Positions 10,025 through 20,409 of a DNA stretch of 64,000 bases are shown here, in pieces. Within the stretch, counting starts at the first letter, position 1. Each line of letters starts with the position of its first letter. The translations under genes and the position numbers were made by a program. The DNA lies in contig JANAVB010031417.1 of NCBI GenBank assembly GCA_029216955.1, positions 24,262,331 to 24,326,330 of the forward strand, given 5' to 3'. This DNA comes from Iris pallida. Lineage: Eukaryota; Streptophyta; Magnoliopsida; Asparagales; Iridaceae. Under the pieces are notes generated by a model. The model was not told the DNA's origin. It searched no databases and worked only from the letters and a program-made list of their open reading frames with translations.

Positions 10025-10402
10025 TCTTGTAGGATGTGGAAAATTATGACACGCTATCATACGCTCAAGGCCATACGCTTATCAAAAGCTATACGCTTAG
10101 TGGATATTTTATTATTTCTTCTTAAAGTGGCGGCACAGCATATATTAAATGAAGAATGAATCTGACGTCTCGTCTTTCGTGCAAAGATAGTTGTCATGAA
10201 AAGAGCAACAGTCGTATATGTATTCGAAGAGTTGGTTTTGTCTTTTACGAGGACAGCTCAGCAGATCATTAATGCAAAGTTATTATTACTGACAGTCTGT
10301 CAGCCGTCATATCTGCAGTCACGACGCTCGAAAAAATCTTTTGACAGTTATTTTGAAGATATGGCGTATCAGAGAAGATTGATGATGGCCACGTGGCCAT
10401 TT

Positions 10403-10554
10403 CTTCAGTGAGCGTATGAAGTCTATACGACTCCTTCCTTCTTCAGTGAGCGTATGAAGTCTATACGACTCCTTCCTTCTTCAGTGAGCATATGAAGTCT
10501 ATACGACTCCTTCCTTCTTCAGTGAGCGTATGAAGTCTATACGACTCCTTCCTC
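10403..10554 (+). repeat. 38-bp tandem array in the Tat U3
   Basis: Four head-to-tail 38-bp units at 10403, 10441, 10479 and 10517, nearly identical (one G-to-A in unit 3), then a degenerate fifth. Each holds CGTATGAAGTCTATACG, an inverted repeat with CGTAT/ATACG arms and a 7-nt centre. They lie about 350-500 nt upstream of the TATA box, where enhancer repeats often occur in LTRs. Confidence 0.9.
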
Positions 10555-10900
10555 ATCAAGTGAGCGTATGACTCCTTTCTTCTCCAGTAAGCGTATCAGC
10601 TTTATTTTTTTTCTACATCATCCAAGTCAGCGTATAACTCTCCTTCAACGAGGCAGCGTATTACAGCAACCATATCCAGGATTACAGTCAACACACGTTC
10701 TCACGTGTCCTGTACCCAGTTATCCACTTCTCTAGAAGTTATGCAACGTGGCATCTATGCCATCAATCTCTTCTGAACATGCTCCACTACTTTCAACCGC
10801 ACGCTAATGTGTCTCCATCAGAATTAGCCACGCGTCCCTGCAGTTATGCACACGTCAAGTAACTACCTGAGCGTATGCTTAAGGACAGTTATCCTGAACT

Positions 10901-10910
10901 CTATAAAAAA
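10901..10910 (+). promoter_or_regulatory. TATA box of the Tat LTR
   Basis: CTATAAAAAA is followed about 30 nt later by the C/A-rich leader TTCATCAGACACTACAG. Polyadenylation signals follow 170 nt downstream, giving a normal U3-R-U5 order. Confidence 0.65.
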
Positions 10911-11113
10911 GAGTTTCTTCATCTTCATCAGACACTACAGTCAATTTCAGAGAGAACAGAGAGATTGCCCAGTTGCTGTCCAAGTTCTTCAAAGTTCGAG
11001 TATTCTTCATCGCATCGTCCAAGGGATAAAGTAATCGTCTTCTAGATTAGATTCCTACAGTTGTAATTTTCTCAGATACAAAATAAATAAAGTGAATTTA
11101 TTTATGAAAAACA

Positions 11114-11871
11114 CATGCGCCTGAGGAAATTAAGATTTGATGCGCTGGACTGTCCTTCTTCTCCGAATTTTCTGAGAACAGAACCATGGGAACCATGGAA
11201 GCCATTGCTTCCAAGCTTCATAAATCCTTCATCCCAAGTCCAAATATGGACTTCCATAGGTCAAAATTGGGTAGAACGAAATTCTCTATAACATGGAACC
11301 ATCAAAACTTGAAGATAACAAAGTTTACTAGATCAAAACCTAAGAAATCCGAAAATGTAACAAACTTAGATCTACAACAAATAAGCCATGGAAATTGAAA
11401 ATGCTAAGTACTAAAGAGACTTAAAATCAAATAGGGAAGATGATGGAACAATAAAAATAGGGATCCATCAAGAAGCAAGTTGGCACTTGCCTATCTCTTC
11501 TAGGTTGGTGGGAGAGTTATGAGAAAGAAGAAGAGTAATGGTGAAGTAATAAAGAGAGAGAAAGGAGATGGGCTTTAAATAGAAGGGGTGGTGGTAGGTG
11601 GGGGTTTATTTCGGTTCATGATGAACCAACATAATTAAACCAATCTGAGCCGAACCCATAGCAAAGCTAAAGCAGAGTATAAAAGCAGAAAGTAAAGTGC
11701 AGAAATAAAATTACAGAAAATAGATTAACATGGAATTTAAAGAGCAGATAATTAATTAACATAAAAATTTAAAGGAATTTAACTACAGAATAATACATGA
11801 TAAATACTAAATAAATACATATGAGCTGTTCATATATAAAAATACGCATTCCGGGAACGGGAAGTGACATG
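11114..11871 (-). mobile_element. Tekay-like LTR remnant, antisense, cut by the Tat insertion
   Basis: 11165-11640 matches 55240-55680 of the solo LTR in the same order: CCATGG, AGGTCAAAATT, AACATGGAACCATCAAAAC, TAGATCTACAA, and a TATA-like CTATTTAAAG on the minus strand near 11578. The right edge reads GGAAGTGACA, so the minus-strand LTR starts TGTCACTTCC. The remainder of this LTR presumably lies left of the Tat element, outside the window. Confidence 0.6.
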
Positions 11872-13205
11872 AGCTCCTCGCCCACCCATACAAAACCAAC
11901 ACGTTTACTTTACTTTGTGCAACATAGTCCCCTTTTGTATTGTCTTTCTACTCTTTCCTTAGGATCAGTTTTTAGGACCGACGCCTTGACCTATTTTGTG
12001 TCTTTAGACCATCTCGTGCTTGCAACGACAATGTTAACTCATACCTTATCTCAAGACCCTTCTCGTGCCCATAACGTTAACCTATCGAGTCGTGTTTGCC
12101 TTACGACTTAAAATCAGAGACGCAACTACGCGATGAAGCTCCATTTTCTGTGTCACCGTGCTACAAACCCTTGCTGAGGTCGTACCTCGCAACTCAATGT
12201 GACTTTACCATAATGCCGCCTCGCGGCCCTTGCTACTTCGATCACCAACAGACCCAATCAAGACTTCTGGACTAAGTATCACTTGACCGACTTCGCCTTG
12301 CGGCGTTTCCTAACTTAAACTCAAGATAACCCAAACCAACTTATGCAACTTATATGCCAACAACTTAAGACCGACGCCGCATCTCGTGCCGGAGCACGTC
12401 GCCTATGTTGATGCCACATCTTAGGACCAAACATTGTATTCCAACTGTACACACATTCAACAACTCAACTCAATCCAAAGGCACACACGCAGATTGCCGC
12501 CATGCTGACTCATCTATATGATTTGGTCACTGACTCCCAGAGCCATCCTGGACTCCTTTAGCTTGTTAGGCGGCCGCCCTTGCCAACGTAGGTAGCTAGC
12601 CCCGCTGGCAAGCCTCTGCGCTAACTTGTGCGGTCATCCAGCACGTGCTAATGCTGCTTCTCAAGAACCGGTCCCCTTCCGTTGGGCTACCGTTCGAGGA
12701 AACTCCACCTTGTCGACAAGTTGTCCATGACCATGCAAGACTAGACTCAACTGACGTCTCATACAGTCATTCCACCTCTAGTGTTATCATCTCTTTCAGG
12801 GCCAAGTTCAATACGTCTCACATCTGAGATCTTGCCTCGACGACCCGTAGTCGCGAGCATTCTACTTTCTTGCCCTATCATTTTACTCAACTCAAGAACA
12901 AATATTCAAAACACTTTCCAAACTCAATGAATCAACCATGGTCCGTGCCTGAAAATACTAAGTCCGTGGTATCGTGCCTTAAACCAACTTGAACTCTACG
13001 CGACGCCACCGCCCAAGACATACTCTATATGACGGGCTTGAAACTGTAAGACTAAGTTGTCATACCCAGCCGTAGAACTTGTAGGACCGTGCTTGGAATG
13101 ACTTAGGTCGACCACCATCACTTTTCCTAACTTCACCAAGCCTACAACTTAACTCAAGGGACGAGCAAAGGCTATGCCAAGCCTTGCATCATGGAAGCGT
13201 GCATG
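11872..13205. other. Decayed repetitive DNA, no gene
   Basis: There is no ORF with coding character. Words such as CTCGTGCC, TCGTGCCTT and GACGCC recur. The stretch resumes after the F2 element at 24938, so it is one older sequence interrupted by F2. Similar CGTGCCT words occur at 21470-21640 inside F2, which hints at an old LTR-element internal region. Confidence 0.4.
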
Positions 13206-13650
13206 CTTTATGCGAAACCCACTTCCGGGACTTGTTCCTTTAATTGTTATTATTTGTATTATTATTATTATTATTATCGTATTATTACTATTATGTAATA
13301 TCGGTTCGAAACTATTATTTTTTAAAAATAATAATAACTTGGATTTTGGTTGCCATCTGAATCCGAGTCCGGTCCCAGTTCGAACCCGTACCAAATCATA
13401 ATATTTTTTTTACTAATAAAATTTGTTGCATGTGTTTGGATTTTTGCTAAGAAAAAAAACATTTAAAACCTATCCTACCCAACTCGACCCGAACCCACCC
13501 GGTCTCTCCACGACCTGGACAACTCCCCCACCTCACGAACAGCTCTCCCTCACCCTCCCCACGTTCTCACTCCCCTAAAACATCTCTCGACCATCCTTCC
13601 CTTAACTAACAGCATACTCACTACCACCACAAAAACCTTTTTCCCAACTC

Positions 13651-13660
13651 CATATATACA
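13651..13660 (+). promoter_or_regulatory. TATA box of the F2 LTR
   Basis: CATATATACA is followed by a pyrimidine/CA-rich leader. It is repeated unchanged at 22131-22140 in the 3' LTR. It fits transcription starting about 30 nt downstream, ahead of the GC-rich exon. Confidence 0.65.
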
Positions 13661-15554
13661 CAGCACCATTCCTCTTATTCTCCACAACACCATCTCCCTC
13701 TCTTTATTACTCTACATACTTTTTCTATTTCTTTAAACCACCAGCTCTCTCTCTCTCACTCACTTCCCTCTCTTTTACCCAATTTTTTCGTTCGACGACC
13801 CGCCTTCGCCCGAGCCACGCCGAGCTCCGGCCAACCCGAGCCCAGCCGTCCGTCGCGTCCAGCCCGTCCGCGAGCAACGTCGGCCTCCCTCGGCTCGCGT
13901 TCGACCGTGCCGAACTCCAGCACCTCCGCCCCGTGCCCTAGCCCGACCCGGCGTCACCTCCGCCCGTCCGGCCAGCTTCGGCCGACCCCATGGTTGTGCC
14001 GCCGGCCGGATCGACCCACCTACGCCCGAGCCGCCCGTCTCCCGCCGGCGCCCATCCCGGTGCAACCCCCATCTGCGGCCTCCCCGAGGTCAGACCCTCC
14101 GTCTGGCACTTCGGCCCTCCGCGACCAGCCGGACCCGCAGTCCCCGATCGTGCCCTAGCTGTTCTGACTCCTCGCGGACCCTCTCCGGCCCGATGTCCCG
14201 CTGTCCCTGACCGCGGTCCGCATGTTTTCTATGCGCCGATCCGGCTTTCCGAGCTTCTCCGCATGTTCGCAGCGCTGTCCGCACTTCCAATGTTGTCCCG
14301 AACCGATCCGCGTGGATTATTCTATTTTTTTTTCATCTGAGAGCTCTAGCCGAGCAACCCAAGGTATAATTTTGCGTTCCCGTTTCCGTTTACGTAGTCG
14401 ATGATGAGAATTGGTCCCCGATCCCGTAATTGGGATCGGTTTTGAGGATTACGGTAGTGATTTCGATCCTTCGAAATTCCCGGACTTTCCTTCGGAAAAG
14501 TTATGTAGATTTTTTCTTTTGGTTTCTGTTGGTTTTCTTGGAATTTTCGAGTTAAATTCGGATATTTCCGAATCTATACTGGTTCTGTGACTTTTCGGAG
14601 ATTTTTCGAACTTCGTTTCGGAATGTTCTGTGGTTTTGTTGGCTTGGCCTATGTCGGGAACTGGTTATGAGTTTTGGTGGAATTAATTTCTGTGTTTTCC
14701 CTAGTTTGGGATAAGTATTGGGTGTTTGGCGCATTTTCCCAGTTTTGGGTTATCCCGAATATAGAGAAAATGCTGCCCAAATTTTTATAAAATTTTATAA
14801 ATGAATTTTAAATCGGTTTTCAGAAATATTTCAAATCGGATTTTTGGGCGACGACCGTACCGGTCCGTGGACCCTAGCGAAATGCAAACGAAACCGGTTT
14901 TACCCGGACGTTGAGGCATTAGCTAAAAATAGTGACGTTTGGACCAAGTCTGAGACTCCTAAGATTTATTTTAATTTATTTATTAATTTTGTTTTTAGTA
15001 TTTAAAATACGAAACATTTCAGAGCTAACTAATTTTCCTCTAATTTCATTTATGTAAAGTTTGTAAGGGCATAAGCCCAGATTTCTATTTTGTTAGCTGT
15101 GCCCCTGTATTGTGTAGTCTAGGTTTTTCATTCCTTTTCTGGGTTGATTTTTATTTCTTTTCTGGGTTGGTTTCTATTTTTTTGGACGCGTAAATTATAA
15201 TTAGGATATTAAGTATTTTGTATAAAATTAATAAAGATTTTTCCAAGTTAATTAAATGAGTAAAATAATAGCAAGATAACAAATTCATGTTTTATCACTA
15301 GAAGAAAACTAGTTTATATATATATTACAAAAATACAAAGTTTTCCTAAGTTAAACTGTAATTGCTATTTTTCCCCAATTAACTGAATTAACCGGTTTAA
15401 CAAAATAATGGACAACGCACGTAGCTTGCGACGTAAAGCGTTACAGTAGGTAATAAAAGAACTTAAAATCTGACTAGGACCTACTACTAGAGATTGCAAC
15501 TAGCACACCTAGCTTGGTTTCACAATGGTTCTAAGTCAAGTTCTCCAACTGTAG

Positions 15555-16140
15555 GATCTCGGAGACGAACCTAGCATCTTCCCGGAACCAACACCGCTTC
15601 CAGTCGTAAACAAAGGCAAGTATATTTTGTGTTAGTTTACAATTATTTAATAATCGTTTTATTGCAAGTTTAAACCACGATGCAACACGGAACTCTCTCT
15701 GAGAGCACTGACTGTAACTACTGTAACTACTGTAACTGTTTGGGGACTGGAGGAGTAGTGTAATGAGTATGACCACATCCAAAGTAATAATTTAGAACTG
15801 TATTAGCTTACCCCTCATACACACGGAGATAAGCCATATCATTCACTGTACAATCCAAGCCGGTCATATTCATTGCCTATTCACATCACAATATTTTAAC
15901 TGCTGGAGAACTGTTTATTTTCAAATTGTTTAAAAGTGCATGATTCTATTATTATTTTAATTGTTAGATTATCATGAATTGTACTTTGCTCCCTCCTGAC
16001 TGGAGATAACATTTTTAGGGGATTTTGAGGATGCTGAGCTATTATACAACAGTTATTATGATCCAGTTCTGTACCCTGTGGTGTTGCCAGAGTCCCCTTT
16101 GGAGGACGCAGGACCTGAGGCCGATGAGCCGAACGCTTAG
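15555..16140 (+). CDS. Predicted last two exons of an LTR-borne acidic peptide gene (F2 5' LTR)
   Basis: Exon 15555-15615 follows CTGTAG and ends at AAAG|GCAAGT, the exact GC-AG donor consensus. Exon 16019-16140 follows ATTTTTAG and ends with TAG. Phase is kept across the junction. The 61-nt exon reads DLGDEPSIFPEPTPLPVVNK. The 122-nt exon reads acidic and proline-rich: GDFEDAELLYNSYYDP, then LYPVVLP, then LEDAGPEADEP. The same organisation occurs in the 3' LTR and in the diverged LTR at 60377-60981. Upstream exons and the start codon are not resolved. There is no known domain, and the splicing is predicted, not observed. Confidence 0.55.
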
Positions 16141-16400
16141 CTAGATTTTCTGTTTCCAGATTGGTTGTTTTAGAATTTTGATAATTTGAATTCAGCATTT
16201 TATTTCAGTCTTTCTATTCCGGTTGTACTTTTCAAATGTTGAATTAAGTTTTAAATTCCCGAATATTGAGTTGTGACAAATATTTAGATGTTGTTGTGAT
16301 TACCTCCAATAGTGGATACAGCTTACTGCCACCGTCTCAACAACGGTGCAGGCTGGACATGATCCGGTTCGACCCAATTACTTGGGATCGGGTCGTGACA

Positions 16401-16427
16401 TGTTTTTAGTGGTGGCCCATGCAGGTC
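16401..16427 (+). promoter_or_regulatory. F2 primer-binding region
   Basis: TGTTTTTAGTGGTGGCCC and nine more bases follow the LTR end directly. It matches the 27 nt after the F3-A LTR (32511) at 26 of 27 positions. It is not the usual plant initiator-Met site TGGTATCAGAGC, and I cannot assign the tRNA. Confidence 0.6.
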
Positions 16428-18801
16428 CAAGAAACAACAACTTAGGAAAACATACCTAGAAACAATTAGAACACTAGAACATTGATTTGTCACAACATAG
16501 GTCCGAATTATATACAAAAATATTTTTGTTTGACTATATATTGGTAGGCTACCTTGCATATGTTTTGCATCCTAAGCCTTATCCAGCATAGGCCGATTGT
16601 ATGATGGTATATGTTACCACATTTTATTTTCTAGATTTTTGTATCTTTTAGTGTCCCATGATTTTCGGGATTATCTCCTTTCCATATCAGATTTTAGCAT
16701 CCCTTAGGATCTATACTTTTTTTTTTGCTATTTATGGACCAATATTAGAACTCTTCAATCTCCTTCTTCAGCAAACCTATTTTCAACTTCTCTATTTGTT
16801 GATCAAATCTTATCTCTCTACCTTTATTTGGAATCCAGATCCGTTCGCTATCTAGAGTTTCAAATTCTAAGAAACTCTTATCTACTCGAAGTTCTTCTAC
16901 GATTAGCGTATCCAACTATTTGCCTTGATCTCATTTCTATTCGACTTTCTTGGAACCAATCATGAACCAAATTCTTCTGGAACCATAAAGTCCCAAGGTT
17001 AATTATTACCAAATGAATTAGTTCAGCCTAGTTAATTCATGATTCCCCTGAAGAAGATATTTTCAATATTGGTCGTTATCTCCTAGGTTATTCCAAATAT
17101 TTTATTTTGGTTGATCCCCTCCACTCAACTTGAAACCCTACTCTCTCTATGCAACTTCTTGATCAATTCAAGGCCTAGACAGCTTTTAAACTCAATGCTT
17201 GAGTATCGTGAAGCACGAACGGTCAGAGAATTGATTCCAATCCTATTATTAAATTTTCTTTAGTCATTGAAAAACTTTTGAATTGTTGAACTATTCCCTG
17301 GTTGGCTTTGCTAAACCATTTTAACCTGACTTCCTTAAATCAATAAGACATACTTCTTTTTTGTGTCAACCCAACTTACCCATCACATTCTCAAACTTTC
17401 CTTGGATAAGAAATTATTTCTTCAAAATAATTTTGGTAAATGTCAGTATCTTTTAAGCGATTTGTCGGGAATATTCTCTTTAGCTTCTTCAACTCAACTC
17501 GAAGCTCTGGTGCTTCTATCTTATCTTGTGTCCAACTCAATTAGCCATAATCCAGTTTGACCAACTTCATGACTTCAAACCAATCTCTTAAATCTCAAGA
17601 GATACTGGAATACATATTTATCCTATAAAGTTTCTTGATTCCAGAAGAACATACATCAACATCTTTTCCTATCATGACTAGAACTTTAGAACTCGTTTGA
17701 ATTTTCGGAAACTCCTTCTGAAATTCTTATGGACAAAGTTGAGAAAATATTTTGTGACCTAATATGACTTCGCACATTTGCGTAGTAGTCGTTCGTCTGA
17801 ATTATAAAAACTGCGAGTTTACTGCAGCCAGTTGCGTACTGGCGAGACATAGACTCTAAGTTGAAATGATTTCAGGTGTTCATAGGTTTTCAGATATCAT
17901 TGAGACTATGTCCTAAATCCGTCACATTTGTCTCCTATGTTGTTCAGCCAGGAAATGGATAAAGTTGATAGACTACTCGAAAAATTATTATTATTCAAAT
18001 TATGGAGCCAAAAAAATTCACTGCAGTCAGGTGCACTCTGGCGAGGCATGAATTTGAGGCAAAGCGACTTCGGATATATCTGGTTTTCGAATATTATTAA
18101 GACATTATCCATATCATGATTGTCTTTTCAGCACCATCAAGTTATTCTGACTTTTGCCCGATTCGAAGATTTGTATTTCTTCCGGTTGTCTCTATTTTCA
18201 TAAATCTCTTATCACAAGCTTGAAGGAATAGATTTCCTATGAAATACTATTTGATCTTCCTAGAACTTATTAGGACCATATCAATCTCTATTGACTCAAT
18301 CTCTTTCATGTTTCAACCATAGTACGTTGTATATATATTTTTATGTTGATTTATTGATTTATTTATTATTATTATTTTTCTAGAAGCAGTAGATAGTTGT
18401 GGTTAGCTTTATATATTAAATAGTGGGAGTACATTTTGTGGATGACTATATGTATATAGTTGATAGCTATAGGCGGAGGAACATAGATTGTTACTTATCT
18501 CATTCCTTGTAAGGGATCATTTGGGATTAATATTAGATAGCTAAAGGGTAGAAAAAGGTAAAAGAATACCTGGAGTAAGCTAGTCTTGAGAGAGTGGTAT
18601 GTCTTAACTTGTGACTTATTCGGGTTATAACTGTTGGTAGTGCTCACCAGTGTCTAAACCTCATTCAAACAAATGAAGATATTTGACGACTTTGATTTTT
18701 ATAATTAAAGAAGAATATGGAAGATAAAGGAAGACGTAGGTAGAGTTACCGAGGAAAGTATAGGATTTGGTAATGTTCTCCCATGGAGGAAGTGAATTTG
18801 G

Positions 18802-18803
<2 letters not shown>
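16428..18803 (+). other. F2 internal region, left part, noncoding
   Basis: A+T-rich, with no gag or pol similarity and no long ORF. 17818-17912 and 18018-18115 are diverged copies of one segment (CTGCAG-CAG-TGC-CT/ACTGGCGAG, then CGAATATTATTAAGACATTATCC against AGATATCATTGAGACTATGTCC), about 200 nt apart. Confidence 0.6.

Positions 18804-18849
<46 letters not shown>
18804..18849. repeat. (TA)n microsatellite, left flank of the GC-rich retroposon
   Basis: 46 nt of near-perfect TA. It is mirrored by a shorter (TA)n at 20388-20409 on the other side of the GC-rich insert, as expected if the insert landed in a TA run or duplicated it. Confidence 0.9.
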
Positions 18850-18850
<1 letters not shown>

Positions 18851-18854
<4 letters not shown>

Positions 18855-20387
18855 TTTTAACAGAAAATCCATTTTATTGAAAAAAGGGGTCTCCGAAGGA
18901 TTGATACATACTGGTGCTAGGCCTAAACACACAAAACAAGCCCAGATTGACAAGGTATTTAAAAGACAATTAGAAATTCGAAAAACGAAATTACGGAACC
19001 GCAATTTCGAAATTTCGAAGATACCAAAAGTAAAATTATGAAATTTCAAAAACACGATTTTGAAATTTCAAAAAAGCAGCCGGGTGTTAGCGTTAGGGGG
19101 GTAAATGGGCACCAGGCCCAAGGGGGGGACACGGGGGGTCTGATCGTTAGGGGGGGATATGGGCACACGGCCCTAGGGGGCCACGTGGGGGGGGGGGGAT
19201 GGGCAGGCGCCCAGCCCGAGGGGCAGCGCGAGACCCGAGGGGCCTCGATCCCCCCCGCTCGAAGCCCAAAGAGAGGAGCTCCGGCGAGAACGTGGTGCCG
19301 GCGGAGTAGCGGGGGAACTCCGGCAGGGCGGACACCGGCGGGACCCCCCAGCGTGCAGGCGGGCGCACGGCGCGAGACCGGCCGGAAGCGCCATCGGTGG
19401 GGAGCGAGCGCCCGAAGGGAGGAGGGGCGTGCGGAGGCGGGCTCGACCTCCAGGGGGAGGGAGCGGGGGACGAAGAGGCGTGGCCAACGGCAGGCGGGCG
19501 CACGGGAGGTGACGCCGGGGTGCCGGAGGGGGAACCTCGCAGGACGGAGGGGGAAGGCGCGTCTGTCGGCGGGAACCTCGAGGCCAGGCGTCGAGCTCAA
19601 GATCCGCCGGAGGCGACGAGACCGGCCGACGCGGCCCGGAGCAGTCAAAAGAGACGGGGGAGAGGGGCCCCCATCCCGCGCCGGAAGCTCTAGAGGTCGT
19701 AGGGAGGCGGAGGAGCTGTCCACGAAGCGGGGCTCGCAGAAGGAAGTCCGGCGACGGGGAGGGGGAGGCCGCCGCTGGAAGGCAGCGTCTCGACGGGAGG
19801 GGGCGGAGACTCCGACATACACGGGCTGCCAACAGCTGGCAGCTGCCGAGCGGCCACATGAGCCCAAAAAAGGGGCTCGCGGCACGGTGGAGAGGGTCCC
19901 GCCGACGATGAGGGGAGGCCCGACGGAGGAGACGAGGCGGAAGGGGGGAGCGGGAGAGAGGGAGCTACGGCGCCTGGGGAAGGAGCCGCGACGGGCGCTG
20001 CCAAGGAGGGCGACGGCTCCGCAGGAGAGACGGCGAGAGGGGGGAGGGAAGCAGGAGCGACGACGGCCGAGGAGGGCGCACTCGGCCCCAACGTGGGCAC
20101 GCCATCGGCCGGAAGCGGCACGGCGGCTGCAGAAGAAGCGGAGCCGCGGCATCGCCTGCGACGGGGACGACGAGGACGCCAGGACCGACGCCGCAGAGGA
20201 AAAGGACGGCGGCACCGAGGGCAGCAAGGAGGCTGCCGGGGCGTCAACGGTCGGGGGAGCAGGCCGAAAGAGGCCGACGAGAGCATCCCGGGGGCAGCCC
20301 ACCACGGAGGCGGCCAGCAGGGGGCCGGCCACCAAGGGGGGGCCAACCGCCGAAGGCTCCCCAGGGAGCAGAGCAGCTCCCCATCTT
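18851..20387 (-). mobile_element. GC-rich poly(A)-tailed retroposon (LINE-like derivative), minus strand
   Basis: Read on the minus strand it ends in an A tract (18851-18858) preceded by AATAAAAT (18871-18878), and is flanked by (TA)n on both sides. About 19090-20380 is extremely G+C-rich inside A+T-rich DNA. The tail region (18859-19080) is A+T-rich with several GAAATTTC palindromes. No reverse transcriptase or zinc knuckle is visible, so it is either an internally deleted LINE or a retroposed transcript. Confidence 0.55.
19690..20346 (-). CDS. Pro/Ala/Ser-rich ORF in the GC-rich retroposon
   Basis: 218 codons on the retroposon's presumed sense strand. It is low-complexity (SPAEPSPSLAAPVAAPSP; PPPPVETLPSSGGLPLP) and ends ASWTAPPPPYDL. 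I prefer this frame to two longer overlapping ones because its residue use is less arginine-heavy. GC-rich DNA is open in many frames by chance, so coding is uncertain. It could be the N-terminal part of a LINE ORF1-like protein. Confidence 0.25.
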   Translation of the reverse strand: MAPPWWPAPCWPPPWWAAPGMLSSASFGLLPRPLTPRQPPCCPRCRRPFPLRRRSWRPRRPRRRRCRGSASSAAAVPLPADGVPTLGPSAPSSAVVAPASLPPLAVSPAEPSPSLAAPVAAPSPGAVAPSLPLPPSASSPPSGLPSSSAGPSPPCREPLFWAHVAARQLPAVGSPCMSESPPPPVETLPSSGGLPLPVAGLPSASPASWTAPPPPYDL

Positions 20388-20409
20388 TATATATATATAT
20401 ATATATATA
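20388..20409. repeat. (TA)n microsatellite, right flank of the GC-rich retroposon
   Basis: 22 nt of TA repeat that resumes the F2 internal sequence (AATGTGAATATAATG). Confidence 0.85.

Larger units (their letters stand above)
1..11113 (+). mobile_element. Ty3/gypsy Tat-lineage retrotransposon, 5'-truncated by the window edge
   Basis: The order gag, protease, RT, RNase H, second (archaeal-type) RNase H, integrase, long 3' region with antisense ORFs and LTR is the hallmark of the Tat lineage (Ogre/Retand-like) of plant Ty3/gypsy elements. The 5' LTR, primer-binding site and gag N-terminus are left of the window. The 3' LTR is placed at about 10028-11113 from a G-rich tract, a TATA box and a polyadenylation signal. 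Without the 5' LTR its ends are approximate by a few bases. To the right the element abuts an antisense Tekay-like LTR fragment, so it probably inserted into that LTR. Confidence 0.85.
10028..11113 (+). repeat. Tat 3' LTR
   Basis: It begins TGTAGGATG after the G-rich tract and ends near AAAAACA (11113, possibly 11115). Inside are a TATA box at 10901-10910, about 170 nt of probable R region, and overlapping AATAAATAAA polyadenylation signals at 11082-11091. The first 870 nt (U3) is full of AGCGTAT/ATACGCT words, including a tandem array at 10403-10554. The boundaries cannot be verified because the partner LTR is outside the window. Confidence 0.65.
13211..16400 (+). repeat. F2 5' LTR (3190 bp)
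   Basis: It runs from TGCGAAACCCACTTCCGG to GGGTCGTGACA; the first TGT has mutated to TGC. The order inside is an (ATT)n-like stretch at 13252-13300, a TATA box at 13651-13660, a GC-rich leader at 13790-14310, a splice-donor-like AAG|GTATAA at 14364, a GC-AG exon pair at 15555-16140, and a degenerate polyadenylation signal (AATTAA) near 16244. U3 is therefore only about 440 nt and the transcribed part is very long. Confidence 0.93.

Noticed and set aside
10403..10554. CRISPR-like array (regular 38-bp repeats)
   Set aside because: The units are head-to-tail without unique spacers, in a plant LTR U3.
13990..14340. 116-codon ORF in the GC-rich F2 leader as a confirmed first exon
   Set aside because: It is kept in both F2 LTRs but passes through the putative donor into A+T-rich sequence and is not matched in the same frame in the diverged LTR. 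The first exon stays unresolved.
19090..20380. Bacterial contamination or chimeric assembly
   Set aside because: The poly(A) tail, polyadenylation signal and TA flanks on both sides fit retroposition into F2. No bacterial gene is recognisable.
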